Shown piece by piece: positions 7,748-15,183 of a DNA stretch of 24,333 bases. A program made the position numbers and the translations under genes. Origin of the DNA: DATBIS01 sp036556805 (GTDB taxonomy: Bacteria > Actinomycetota > UBA4738 > HRBIN12); contig DATBIS010000087.1 of NCBI GenBank assembly GCA_036556805.1, positions 1-24,333 on the forward strand, in the 5' to 3' direction. The first letter of the stretch is position 1. The number at the start of each line of letters is the position of its first letter. The notes below the pieces were generated by a model that searched no databases, was not told the origin of the DNA, and worked only from the letters and a program-made list of their open reading frames with translations.

Positions 7748-8215
7748 TTACTCGGGGCCGCCGATGTCCACGTTGTACGCCTCCCACACGAGGTCGGCGC
7801 CGAGCTGCCGATGGCGGACGACGCCGCCGAGGAGGCGCTGCAGGTCGTCGCGGCAGGCGTCGAGCGGCCACCCCGCGTCGACCTCGCCGCTCTCGAGCCG
7901 GCCGAGCGTCGTCGAGATCTGACCCTCGATGGCGCCGTGCTCCTCCTGCAAGCGCTTGATCTTCCCGATGAGGCGCGGCGCCCGGTGCGTGATCTCCTCG
8001 TACAGCCCGTCGGGTTTCTCGGTGACGAGGATGTGCTGCTCCCACGCGTCGCGCAGCTCGATCATCGCCTTCGCGACGCGGGCGGCCCAGTCGCCGGTGC
8101 GCCCCGCGGCGGGGGAGGAGATCGCCTGCTCCATCTCGATGAGCTGCTCGTGCAGCGTCGCGCGGCGTCGTCTCGCGGCCTCGAGGGCCGGGCTGAGCTC
8201 GTCCGAGGGCTCCAT
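7748..8215 (-). CDS. Small helical protein, hemerythrin-like
   Basis: 155-residue, all-helical, cytosolic-looking protein. The layout resembles a hemerythrin HHE domain: His22 in the first helix (LHEQLIEMEQ), His61 (WEQHILVTEK), the LYEEI stretch, His93 in LQEEHGAIEGQI, and His135 followed by Asp141. The spacing of these residues does not match the classic di-iron site exactly, so the metal site may be degenerate or absent. The start ATG at 8215 is set by TACGAT six bases upstream (8222-8227); the longer upstream frame is a shadow of the cupredoxin gene. It is transcribed away from the cupredoxin and lies 43 bases upstream of nadE in the same direction. Function unknown; the family suggestion is tentative. 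Confidence 0.75.
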   Translation of the reverse strand: MEPSDELSPALEAARRRRATLHEQLIEMEQAISSPAAGRTGDWAARVAKAMIELRDAWEQHILVTEKPDGLYEEITHRAPRLIGKIKRLQEEHGAIEGQISTTLGRLESGEVDAGWPLDACRDDLQRLLGGVVRHRQLGADLVWEAYNVDIGGPE

Positions 8216-8221
8216 GCCGGC

Positions 8222-8227
8222 ATCGTA
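8222..8227 (-). promoter_or_regulatory. -10-like TACGAT for leaderless hemerythrin-like gene
   Basis: TACGAT ends six bases before the ATG at 8215; no SD. Confidence 0.5.
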
Positions 8228-8299
8228 CGGGGCTTCCGGACGCCGGCGCAAGCGAGGAGTTCCCCTCACGGCGTGGGGCCGTGCTCGCAATCCCTCGCG

Positions 8300-8313
8300 T
8301 ACGGGCTCCCGTA
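8300..8313. promoter_or_regulatory. Inverted repeat in divergent promoter region
   Basis: TACGGG-CT-CCCGTA, a perfect 6-bp dyad with a 2-base centre, lies 33 bases before the cupredoxin start, between two divergent genes. It could be an operator or a small leader hairpin; no regulator is assigned. Confidence 0.35.
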
Positions 8314-8345
8314 GTACCTCCGATCCTCCGGAGAAAGGGGAAGGT

Positions 8346-8705
8346 ATGGCGGTGCACGCACGGCTCCGGCGCATCCTCGGCGCGGTGACGACGCTCTCGC
8401 TCGCCTTCGTGCTCGCGAGCCCGGCGCACGCGGCGAACGAAACGATCAAGGGCAACAACCAGAAGTGGCACCCGAAGTCCGTGGAGATCTCGGTCGGCGA
8501 CAAGGTCACCTGGAAGGCGATCGACACCATGCACACGGTGACCGCCTGGAAGGGCGACTGGACGAAGAACACCACGCTCTCCCCGGGCGAGAAGACCAGC
8601 AGGACGTTCAACAAGAAGGGGACCTTCCGGTTTCGCTGCACGATCCACTCGAGCATCGTCATGGGCACGTGCGAGGGGATGTGCGGCAAGGTCAAGGTCA
8701 CCTGA
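8346..8705 (+). CDS. Secreted cupredoxin (plastocyanin/azurin-like)
   Basis: 119-residue small blue-copper type protein. Signal peptide 1-29 (RLRRILGAVTTLSLAFVL, then ASPAHA/A). The mature part has the plastocyanin-like pattern GDKVTWKAIDTMHTV, with His63 as first ligand, and FRCTIHSSIVMG, with Cys98, His101 and Met106 as the remaining type 1 copper ligands. A second CxxxC pair (C109, C113) near the C-terminus is not typical and might form a disulfide. The likely role is one-electron transfer or copper handling outside the membrane. Start ATG at 8346 follows the strong SD AAAGGGGAAGG (8334-8344), so this gene has a leader, unlike its divergent neighbour. Another exported copper protein, the radical oxidase, lies 2.3 kb away. 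Confidence 0.9.
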   Translation: MAVHARLRRILGAVTTLSLAFVLASPAHAANETIKGNNQKWHPKSVEISVGDKVTWKAIDTMHTVTAWKGDWTKNTTLSPGEKTSRTFNKKGTFRFRCTIHSSIVMGTCEGMCGKVKVT

Positions 8706-8723
8706 CCCGGCGCTCGCCCGGGC

Positions 8724-11700
8724 TCAGCCGGCTTCGATCGAGGCGAGCACGTCGCGCGCCCGCGCGGTCGAGGCCACGTTGCCCTTGAGCTCGAACAGCT
8801 CCAGTGCCTCGCGTGCCGGCGCGCGCGCCTCGTCGTTTCGTCCCGCGAGCGCAAGCACCTCCGTGAGGTCGAGCAGCGCCTCGCCCTGTGAGTCCGGCTC
8901 GTCCGACGTGCGGATCACGTCCAGCGCCTCGCGAACGAGCCGCTCGCCTTCCGCGAACTCGCCCCGGCGTGCGAGCACCTTCCCCCGCACGGTCCGCCAG
9001 AGGAACTGCGACGACACGTCGTCCGGCGCGGCGACGTCCTCGCTGATGCGCGAGTAGGCCTCGGCCTCCTCGAACCGACCCTGGCGGTAGAGCGCCTCCG
9101 CGAGGAACGCGGCGACGGTGGAGATGTAGTTGCGCTCGCCCATCTGCTCGAGGCTTTCGAAGTCGTGGCGGAGCTCGGCTTCGGCGGCGGCGGGGTCACC
9201 CGCGAGCATCTCGATCGGCCCCGAGTCGATCGACGTGAGCGCCGCGTTCAGCCGCCAGCCGAACTCGTCGAAGGTCGCGCGCGACGCGCGATAGAGCTCG
9301 CGGGCGCGCTCGAAGTTGCCGCCCATCGCCTCGAGGTGCGCGAGCGAGCCCTGCGTGCGCGCTTCGGCCTTTCGGTCGCCGCCCGTCTCGTCGAGCAGGC
9401 GGCGGCAGAGCTCCACGCCCTCCTCGACGGGCGTCGGGCCGTAGAGCGCGCACGTCGCGAGCGCCGGGAGCACGCGCCGCTCCATCAGCTGGCTCCCCGC
9501 GAGGCGCGCGTGCGTGATCATGCGCTTCGCCGCCGACTCCGCTTCCGCGTACTTGCCGGTCGTGAAGTACACGTTCGTGAGCAGCCACCATGCCTGGATG
9601 AGGCCCTCGTGATACGCGAGCCGCTCGAGCGCCGCCACGGCGTCCGCGACCTCGCGGAGCACGATGTCCTCGGTGCCGGCGCCCTCGGTCTCGTAGTGGA
9701 GCCGGAGGCGAATGAGCTGTGCGGTGGTGGCGAGCGCCTCTTCGCCGAGCGCCGTCGCCCGTTCGAACGAGTCCGCGAGCACCTCGTCGGCCGAGGTGAA
9801 CTCGCCGATCTCGAGCAACGCCGAGCCCACCTCCATCGACAGGCGCAGCCGCTCGGGGTCGTGTTCGGGGAGCAGCGCCGCTGCGCGGCGCAGCAACCCG
9901 GCCGCGGCGGGGAGGTCGCCGCGCGCGAGCGCGCGGCGACCGGCGGACGAGAGGTAGTCGGCCGCGTGGCGCCCCAGTCCCTCGAGCGTCTCGACGGGGG
10001 CGCCCAGCTCGAGGCGGATCTGAAAGGCCTGCTCCAGGTGATAGCCGCGGATCTCCTCGTACTCGAGGGCGCGCTCCGGCGCCACCGCCTCCAGCCAGTT
10101 CACGAAGCCCTCGTGCAGCTCCGCTCGCGCACGCTTCAGGAGCCCGCGGTACGCGGCGTCTCGGATGAGGATGTGCAGGAAGCGGTACGTCTCCTCGCCC
10201 TGGAACGTCGACTCGTGGCTGCGGATGAGCTCCTTCGTGACGAGCGACCGCAGGCTCTCCGGCAGATGGTCGCGCAGGGCCTCCGGCAACAGCGCCTCCA
10301 CGGCGCCCTGGTAGAAGACCTGGCCGATCACGGCGCCGCGTTCGATCGACGCGCGGTCGGGGACGCCCAGACGATCCAGCCGTGCGGAGAGCAAGGCGGA
10401 GATGGTCGGCGGCATGTCGATCGACGCCACCGGACCGGTCGGCACCCACCGGCCCTCCTCCTTCACGAGCACGCCGTCGTCGATCAGCATCGACAGCATC
10501 TGCTCGACGTAGAGGGGGTTGCCTTCGGCCGTCTCGATCACGCGCGCGAGCACGTCGGCGTGCATGGGGGCGTCGCCCAGGAGGTGACCGATCACCTGCG
10601 CGCTCTCCTCGGAGGAGAGCGGGTCGAGCACGAGGGCGCGGGTACGGTCGGCGTCCTCGCCCCAGCTCGGGTGCTCCTCGAGCAGGTCGGGCCGCGACGA
10701 GCACACGAGCAAGGCGGCGCCCGCCACGCTCTCTCGCAGCTCGAGGAGCAGGTCGAGCAGCGTGGGCTCGGCCCAGTGGATGTCGTCGATCTGTACGACG
10801 AGCGGGGTGCGCTCGCCGAGGATCTCGAGGAAGCGGCGAACGCTCCAGACCGACTCGGCGACCGGCACGTCGACGGTCGTGAGCCCGATCGTCCCCTCGA
10901 GGCGCTCGACGACGGCACCGGCGTCGGGACCGAGGAGGTCGGCGAGCTTCGCGCGGGCCGTGCGCGAGTCGTCGTCCTCGCCGATGCCGGCGGCTTCATG
11001 CACGACCTCCGCGATCGGCCAGTACGTGATGCCGTTGCCGTAGGGGAGGCACCGCCCCTTGAGCGTCCTCGCGTGGCCTCCGGCACGGGCGAGGAACTCG
11101 CCCAGCAGCCGCGACTTGCCGACGCCGGCGGGCCCGAACGCGGTCACGAGGTGACAGCGCCCCGACGCCTCGGCCTGCGCGAGCGCGTCCTCGAGGATCT
11201 CGAGCTCGGCGACGCGGCCGACGATCGGCGAGTCGAGCTTCCGCGCGTAGCCCTCGCCGCGAACGACCCGGACCAACCGGTACGCGGGCACGCGCTCGGC
11301 CTTGCCCTTGAGCTCCAGCGGTTCGACGCGCTCGACCTCGACCGCGTCGCGCACGAGCCGGAAGGTGGGCTCGCCGATCAGGATCTCCATCGCCGGTGCG
11401 GCCTGCTCCAGCCGCGCCGCCACGTTCACGGTGTCGCCGGTCACGAGCCGCTGGCCGCTCGAGACGTCGCCGGCAACGACCTCGCCCGTGTTCACGCCGG
11501 TGCGGTTCTGCAGGCGGATGCCGTAGGAGCCCTCGAGCTTGTCGTTGACGTGCTCGAGGACCTCCTGCATCTCCGCGGCCGCGCGCACGGCGCGGAGGGC
11601 ATCGTCCTCGTGGAGGAGCGGCAGCCCGAACACCGCCATGATCGCGTCGCCGATGTACTTCTCGACCGTGCCCCCGTGGCGCTCCAACACGGCGCGCATC

Positions 11701-11906
11701 TCGTTGAAGTAGACGTTCAGCACCTCGCGCAGGGACTCGGAGTCGAGGCGCTCGCCCAGGTCGGTCGATCCCTTGAGGTCGCAGAACACGACCGACACGA
11801 TCTTGCGCACGTCCTGCGCGACGGGGGCGACGAGCTGGGTACCGCAGAACCCGCACAGGCGGAAGCGATCCGGATTCTCCTCACCGCAGCCTGGGCAGAT
11901 CTGCAC
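8724..11906 (-). CDS. Zinc-ribbon + adenylate cyclase + AAA ATPase + TPR regulator
   Basis: 1060-residue intact paralogue of the broken gene at 311-3468. Zinc ribbon CxxC-x10-CxxC (C4, C7, C18, C21). Class III cyclase domain (about 33-215) with metal Asp43 (FCDLKGST) and Asp87 (YIGDAIMAVFG), Lys83 and Asp158 consistent with ATP use, and Asn161/Arg165 in VNVAARLEQA. ATPase with Walker A GPAGVGKS (258-265), Walker B VVQIDDIHW, then AEGNPLYVEQM. The C-terminal half is made of TPR-like helical repeats, ending ARDVLASIEAG. All cyclase residues needed for catalysis are present, so cAMP production controlled by the ATPase/TPR part is likely; the signal sensed is unknown. No membrane segments. GTG start at 11906 with TAGACT six bases upstream; leaderless. 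Its 3' end faces the cupredoxin stop, 18 bases apart. Confidence 0.93.
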   Translation of the reverse strand: MQICPGCGEENPDRFRLCGFCGTQLVAPVAQDVRKIVSVVFCDLKGSTDLGERLDSESLREVLNVYFNEMRAVLERHGGTVEKYIGDAIMAVFGLPLLHEDDALRAVRAAAEMQEVLEHVNDKLEGSYGIRLQNRTGVNTGEVVAGDVSSGQRLVTGDTVNVAARLEQAAPAMEILIGEPTFRLVRDAVEVERVEPLELKGKAERVPAYRLVRVVRGEGYARKLDSPIVGRVAELEILEDALAQAEASGRCHLVTAFGPAGVGKSRLLGEFLARAGGHARTLKGRCLPYGNGITYWPIAEVVHEAAGIGEDDDSRTARAKLADLLGPDAGAVVERLEGTIGLTTVDVPVAESVWSVRRFLEILGERTPLVVQIDDIHWAEPTLLDLLLELRESVAGAALLVCSSRPDLLEEHPSWGEDADRTRALVLDPLSSEESAQVIGHLLGDAPMHADVLARVIETAEGNPLYVEQMLSMLIDDGVLVKEEGRWVPTGPVASIDMPPTISALLSARLDRLGVPDRASIERGAVIGQVFYQGAVEALLPEALRDHLPESLRSLVTKELIRSHESTFQGEETYRFLHILIRDAAYRGLLKRARAELHEGFVNWLEAVAPERALEYEEIRGYHLEQAFQIRLELGAPVETLEGLGRHAADYLSSAGRRALARGDLPAAAGLLRRAAALLPEHDPERLRLSMEVGSALLEIGEFTSADEVLADSFERATALGEEALATTAQLIRLRLHYETEGAGTEDIVLREVADAVAALERLAYHEGLIQAWWLLTNVYFTTGKYAEAESAAKRMITHARLAGSQLMERRVLPALATCALYGPTPVEEGVELCRRLLDETGGDRKAEARTQGSLAHLEAMGGNFERARELYRASRATFDEFGWRLNAALTSIDSGPIEMLAGDPAAAEAELRHDFESLEQMGERNYISTVAAFLAEALYRQGRFEEAEAYSRISEDVAAPDDVSSQFLWRTVRGKVLARRGEFAEGERLVREALDVIRTSDEPDSQGEALLDLTEVLALAGRNDEARAPAREALELFELKGNVASTARARDVLASIEAG
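9915..9940. repeat. Perfect 12-bp inverted repeat in the cyclase/TPR gene
   Basis: Arms GTCGCCGCGCGC (9915-9926) and GCGCGCGGCGAC (9929-9940) with a 2-base centre. It encodes part of RRALARGDL in the TPR region. The sequence is low in complexity, so less striking than the other repeats. Confidence 0.6.
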
Positions 11907-11912
11907 GCGGCG

Positions 11913-11918
11913 AGTCTA
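11913..11918 (-). promoter_or_regulatory. -10-like TAGACT for leaderless cyclase gene
   Basis: TAGACT ends six bases before the GTG at 11906; no SD. Confidence 0.5.
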
Positions 11919-11954
11919 AGTCGAGCCGGACCGCGGCTTCCGTCCAACCCGCTG

Positions 11955-11977
11955 CCGGGGGCCGGTGGGGCCCCCGG
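11955..11977 (-). terminator. Terminator-like hairpin after the Ig-like secreted protein gene
   Basis: Perfect 9-bp stem CCGGGGGCC/GGCCCCCGG with a 5-base loop (GGTGG), starting 18 bases after the TGA at 11996. No T-run follows, which is common in very GC-rich genomes, so termination is inferred from strength and position. Confidence 0.55.
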
Positions 11978-11995
11978 AGCGAGCTCAGGCTTCGG

Positions 11996-13225
11996 TCAGA
12001 CGCGGCCCTTCGGGTCGCCGGCCGGCGCGTTGAACGTGATCGTGACCTGGTCGGGCGTCGTCGTCTTCTGGACGATGCACGGTGGGATCTTGTTCACGGA
12101 TCCGCAGCCGGGCAGCAGGCCGAGCGTCACCACGTTGCCCGCGTTGTCGGTGAACGGGGTCGGCGACTCGTAGCAGACCTCGAAGCCGCCGTCGCGCGGC
12201 GGCGGGTTCTGCACCGTGATCGTGATGCGCTTCTTCTTGTTGCCCGTCGACTCGAACGTCACGACCGAGGAGATCTCCTCGTAGTTGGGACAGTCGAGGG
12301 TCTCCACGTCGAGGACCACGAACACCGTGTCCGACGGGGTCAGACCGTTCGCGGTCACCGTCGCCGTTGTGCTGCCCGCCGTGGCCGAGGCGGTGCACGT
12401 CGAGCCGGTGCACTCGAGCCCGTCGTCGGCGATCACGAACGTGTTCGACTCGACCGGGTCCTCGCCGTCGGCCGAGGCCACCAGCGTGTAGTCGAGCCCC
12501 GTCGCGTCGATGAAGATCCCGGGGAACGACGCGACGCCGTCGACGGTGTCCGCCGAGGTCACACCCTGCAGCATCCCGCCGCCCGTGTTCGCCCCGATCG
12601 CGAGCGAGATGGCCGCCGAGGCGGTCGTCACGACGTTGCCTCCGCTGTCGACGAGGCCCACCGAGACCGGCGTTCCGGCCTGGTTGAACGGCTCGCCCGT
12701 GATCGTCTCGTTCACGGCGGCGTTGGTCGGCTGCGTGACGAACGCGAGCGAGAAGTCACACGCGCCCGGCATGTGGGTGACCACGTTGCTTCCGGAGGCG
12801 AGCCCGAAGTTCGACGCGCCGACGAACGTGCTGGACTGCTTGCCCACGAACTGCCAGACGCGGTCGCCGCTCACGCACGCCACGTTCGTGTCCACCGTGA
12901 CGTTCGCGGACTCCCCGGGCTGGAGATCGAGGAATCGAAGCTGGATCGTCTTGCCGTTGAGCGTCGCGACGCCCACGTCCGTGGAGAACGACACGATGTC
13001 GATGTCCGCCGGCACCGTGACGTTCGCGGAGCCGAGCTGGATCGTCGCGTTGTTGGTGATCGACACCGAGAACTGCGTGGCGCCGGCGTTGGCGGTCGCC
13101 GGCGAGATCACCACCAAGGCCTGGTTCTGTGCTGGTCGCGCCAGCGCCGGGATGGCGAACCCCGCGAACACCAGCGTGATGAGGACGAGTTGTGCGAGCC
13201 CGGTTCTCGTTCGGGGGTGAGCCAC
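11996..13225 (-). CDS. Secreted protein with Ig-like/beta-rich domains
   Basis: 409-residue exported protein. The signal peptide (LAQLVLITLVFAGFAIPALA, cleavage near residue 29) is followed by threonine-, valine- and asparagine-rich beta repeats. A first region (FSVSITNNATIQLGSANVTV, LDLQPGESANVTVDTNV) resembles DUF11/CARDB-type domains. A middle region starting LAFVTQPTNAAVNETI, with PVSVGLVDSGGNVV, resembles bacterial Ig-like repeats. The C-terminal part has Cys pairs (ECTGSTC) and no LPxTG, membrane anchor or enzyme motif. GTG start at 13225 follows the SD GGGAGGGG closely (3-base gap); an upstream in-frame extension to 13336 has no signal and is not preferred. Probably a cell-surface or extracellular structural protein; the exact function is unknown. 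Confidence 0.85.
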   Translation of the reverse strand: MAHPRTRTGLAQLVLITLVFAGFAIPALARPAQNQALVVISPATANAGATQFSVSITNNATIQLGSANVTVPADIDIVSFSTDVGVATLNGKTIQLRFLDLQPGESANVTVDTNVACVSGDRVWQFVGKQSSTFVGASNFGLASGSNVVTHMPGACDFSLAFVTQPTNAAVNETITGEPFNQAGTPVSVGLVDSGGNVVTTASAAISLAIGANTGGGMLQGVTSADTVDGVASFPGIFIDATGLDYTLVASADGEDPVESNTFVIADDGLECTGSTCTASATAGSTTATVTANGLTPSDTVFVVLDVETLDCPNYEEISSVVTFESTGNKKKRITITVQNPPPRDGGFEVCYESPTPFTDNAGNVVTLGLLPGCGSVNKIPPCIVQKTTTPDQVTITFNAPAGDPKGRV

Positions 13226-13313
13226 GTACCCCTCCCTTTCTCGATGGGCCGCGCAGGCCGCGGTCCCGACGCGCATACCAAACCAGGGGCGGGCGCCCGG
13301 GGGAGTAGCTTCC

Positions 13314-13334
13314 GACGCTCGGCCTCCGAGCGTC
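13314..13334 (-). terminator. Terminator-like hairpin after glnA
   Basis: Perfect 9-bp stem GACGCTCGG/CCGAGCGTC with a 3-base loop, 42 bases past the glnA stop. No T-run. Confidence 0.45.
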
Positions 13335-13375
13335 AATGGTGCGTTCGCGGCAAGGTTTCTACGCTGGCCGGACCA

Positions 13376-14704
13376 CTAGAGGATCGGCAGGTACCGCTCG
13401 ACCTCGTATGGGGTCACGTACGACTTGAAGGAGTCCCACTCCTCCCGCTTGTTCCGGATGAGGTACTCGTGGACGTGGACGCCGAGGGCCTCGCGCAGCA
13501 CCTCGGAGCCCTCCGCGAGCCGGATCGCCTCGAGCAGGTCCTCGGGGAGGGAGCGGATCCCGGCCGTCGCGCGCTCCTCCTCGGTCATCTCGTAGATGTT
13601 GTTCGAGGCCTCGGGGGGGAGGTCGTACTCGTGCTCGATCCCGGCGAGCCCGGCGGTGAGCATCGCGGCGAACGCGAGATAGGGGTTGCACGCGGGATCG
13701 GGCGCGCGGTACTCGATGCGCGTCGCGCCCTCCTTGCCCGGCTTGTACATCGGTACGCGCACGAGCGCCGAGCGGTTGCGGCGCGCCCAGCACACGTACA
13801 CGGGCGCCTCGAAGCCGGGCACGAGCCGCTTGTACGAGTTCACCCACTGGTTCGTGACGACCGTGATCTCCGGCGCGTGCCGGAGGATCCCCGCGATGTA
13901 GGACTTCGCGACCTTCGACAGGTGGTACTCGTCGGTCGCATCGAAGAACGCGTTGCGGTCGCCTTCGAACAGCGACTGATGCGTGTGCATGCCGCTGCCG
14001 TTCACGCCCGCGTTCGGCTTCGGCATGAACGTCGCATAGATCCCGAACTCCTGGGCGACCTCCTTCACCGTGAGCCGGTAGGTCATGACCTCGTCGGCCA
14101 TCGTGAGCGCGTCGGTGTAGCGCAGGTCGATCTCGTGCTGGCTCGGCGCGACCTCGTGGTGGACGTACTCGACCGGGATGCCCATCGCCTCGAGGTACTG
14201 CACGGTGCGCTTGCGCCAGTCGGTCGCCACGTCGAGCGGCGTCTCGTCGAAGTAGCCGCCCCGGTCGAGCGGCGTGGGGTCGTCCACCGACCGGAAGTAG
14301 AAGTATTCGAGCTCGGGGCCGACGTAGAACGTGTACCCGAGGTCGGCGGCGCGCCGCAGCTGGCGGCGGAGCACCGCCCGTGGGTCGCCGTCGAACGCCG
14401 TGCCGTCGGGATTCGAGATGTCGCAGAACATCCGCGCCACCGGATGCTCGGTCTGCCACGGGATGACCTGGAACGTCGAGGCGTCCGGGAGCGCGACCAT
14501 GTCGGACTCCTGGATGCGGCTGAAGCCCTCGATCGAGGAGCCGTCGAACCCCATGCCCTCCGCGAACGCGCCCTCGAGCTCCTGCGAGGTGATCGTGAAG
14601 GACTTCAGGAAGCCGAGCACATCGGTGAACCACAGCCGCACGAAGCGAATGCCGCGCTCCTCGACGGTGCGCAGGACGTACTCGGCCTCGGCGGTGGGGG
14701 ACAC
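13376..14704 (-). CDS. glnA: Type I glutamine synthetase (GlnA2-like)
   Basis: 442-residue cytosolic enzyme that makes glutamine from glutamate, ammonia and ATP. Family landmarks in order: GFDGSSIEGF, the EYFYF metal glutamate, HHEVAPSQHEID, NGSGMHTHQSLF, NQWVNSYKRL, RNRSALVRVP and RIEYRAPDPACNPYLAFAAML. The length and the C-terminus (RNKREEWDSFKSYVTPYE) fit the shorter GSI-alpha/actinobacterial GlnA2 group rather than the about 470-residue GSI-beta. Tyr360 in EYDLPPEASNNIY lies where GSI-beta enzymes are adenylylated (NLYDLPPEE), and glnE is close by, as in mycobacteria where glnE adjoins glnA2. GTG start at 14704 with TACGCT six bases upstream and no SD. A GlnR-like GTAAC-N6-GTAAC box lies just upstream. 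A hairpin follows the stop. Confidence 0.95.
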   Translation of the reverse strand: MSPTAEAEYVLRTVEERGIRFVRLWFTDVLGFLKSFTITSQELEGAFAEGMGFDGSSIEGFSRIQESDMVALPDASTFQVIPWQTEHPVARMFCDISNPDGTAFDGDPRAVLRRQLRRAADLGYTFYVGPELEYFYFRSVDDPTPLDRGGYFDETPLDVATDWRKRTVQYLEAMGIPVEYVHHEVAPSQHEIDLRYTDALTMADEVMTYRLTVKEVAQEFGIYATFMPKPNAGVNGSGMHTHQSLFEGDRNAFFDATDEYHLSKVAKSYIAGILRHAPEITVVTNQWVNSYKRLVPGFEAPVYVCWARRNRSALVRVPMYKPGKEGATRIEYRAPDPACNPYLAFAAMLTAGLAGIEHEYDLPPEASNNIYEMTEEERATAGIRSLPEDLLEAIRLAEGSEVLREALGVHVHEYLIRNKREEWDSFKSYVTPYEVERYLPIL

Positions 14705-14710
14705 GGTTCG

Positions 14711-14716
14711 AGCGTA
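14711..14716 (-). promoter_or_regulatory. -10-like TACGCT for leaderless glnA
   Basis: TACGCT ends six bases before the GTG at 14704; no SD. Confidence 0.5.
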
Positions 14717-14737
14717 CGGGCGCCCGCCGGTGCGACG

Positions 14738-14753
14738 GTTACGCTCCCGTTAC
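14738..14753. promoter_or_regulatory. GlnR-like operator between glnA and the RidA-like gene
   Basis: GTTAC-N6-GTTAC on the plus strand (GTAAC-N6-GTAAC on the minus) resembles the GTnAC-N6-G(A/T)AAC boxes bound by the OmpR-type nitrogen regulator GlnR of actinobacteria. It lies 21 bases upstream of the glnA -10-like element, near where an activator would bind. No glnR gene is in the window, so this is inference from motif and place. Confidence 0.45.
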
Positions 14754-14773
14754 ATCTCGTGACGGGGGTTCAC

Positions 14774-15157
14774 ATGCATCGCACGCGCATCGCGTCGGGG
14801 TCGCCGTACGAGCCGGTCGTGGGGTTCTCCCGCGCGGTGGTGGCCGGGCATCACGTCACCGTCGCCGGGACCGCGCCGATCATGGCGGAGGGAGCCGAGC
14901 CTCCGAAGGACGCGTATGGGCAGGCGAGGCGCTGCCTCGAGATCATCGTGGGCGCGTTGCGCGAGGCGGGCGCCGGCCCCGAGCACGTCGTGCGCACGCG
15001 CGTCTACCTCGTCGACGCCGCCGAGTGGCGGGAGGTCGGCCGCGCGCACGGCGAGGTCTTCGCCGATGTCCGGCCCGCCAACACGATGCTGGTGGTGGCC
15101 GGCTTCCTCGATCCTCGATGGAGAGTCGAGATCGAGGCGGACGCCGTCCTGGACTGA
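14774..15157 (+). CDS. RidA (YjgF/YER057c/UK114) family protein
   Basis: 127-residue small cytosolic protein. Family pattern: VTVAGTAPI, QARRCLEIIVGALREAGAGPEHVVRTRVYLVD, the loop RPANTMLVVAGFLDPRWRVEIEADAVL. RidA enzymes hydrolyse reactive enamine/imine intermediates such as 2-aminoacrylate, using an arginine in this loop (PARS/PART in E. coli). Here the position reads PANT, so the catalytic arginine is missing and this is probably one of the divergent Rid subfamilies with another role. Start: ATG at 14774 after GGGGG; an in-frame GTG at 14759 would add five residues and cannot be excluded. It is divergent from glnA and 26 bases ahead of glnE. Confidence 0.88.
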   Translation: MHRTRIASGSPYEPVVGFSRAVVAGHHVTVAGTAPIMAEGAEPPKDAYGQARRCLEIIVGALREAGAGPEHVVRTRVYLVDAAEWREVGRAHGEVFADVRPANTMLVVAGFLDPRWRVEIEADAVLD

Positions 15158-15171
15158 CCGACCGTCTGCGA

Positions 15172-15177
15172 TACCGT
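15172..15177 (+). promoter_or_regulatory. -10-like TACCGT for leaderless glnE
   Basis: TACCGT ends six bases before the ATG at 15184; no SD. It suggests glnE can be transcribed on its own as well as from the RidA-like gene. Confidence 0.5.
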
Positions 15178-15183
15178 CGCGGC

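Noticed and set aside
6064..7959. 631-residue plus-strand open frame opposite nadE
   Set aside because: Antisense shadow; nadE has complete catalytic motifs.
9165..12173. 1002-residue plus-strand open frame opposite the second cyclase
   Set aside because: Rich in Arg, Glu and His with no recognisable motif, and mirrors a gene with clear cyclase and ATPase motifs on the other strand.
13296..13310. Possible -10 (TACTCC) for the Ig-like gene with TTGACG upstream
   Set aside because: Spacing is 23 bases and TTGACG overlaps the putative glnA terminator hairpin.
14758..14764. GTGAC after the GlnR-like box as a third repeat
   Set aside because: It is spaced five rather than six bases from the second GTTAC, off the helical phase.
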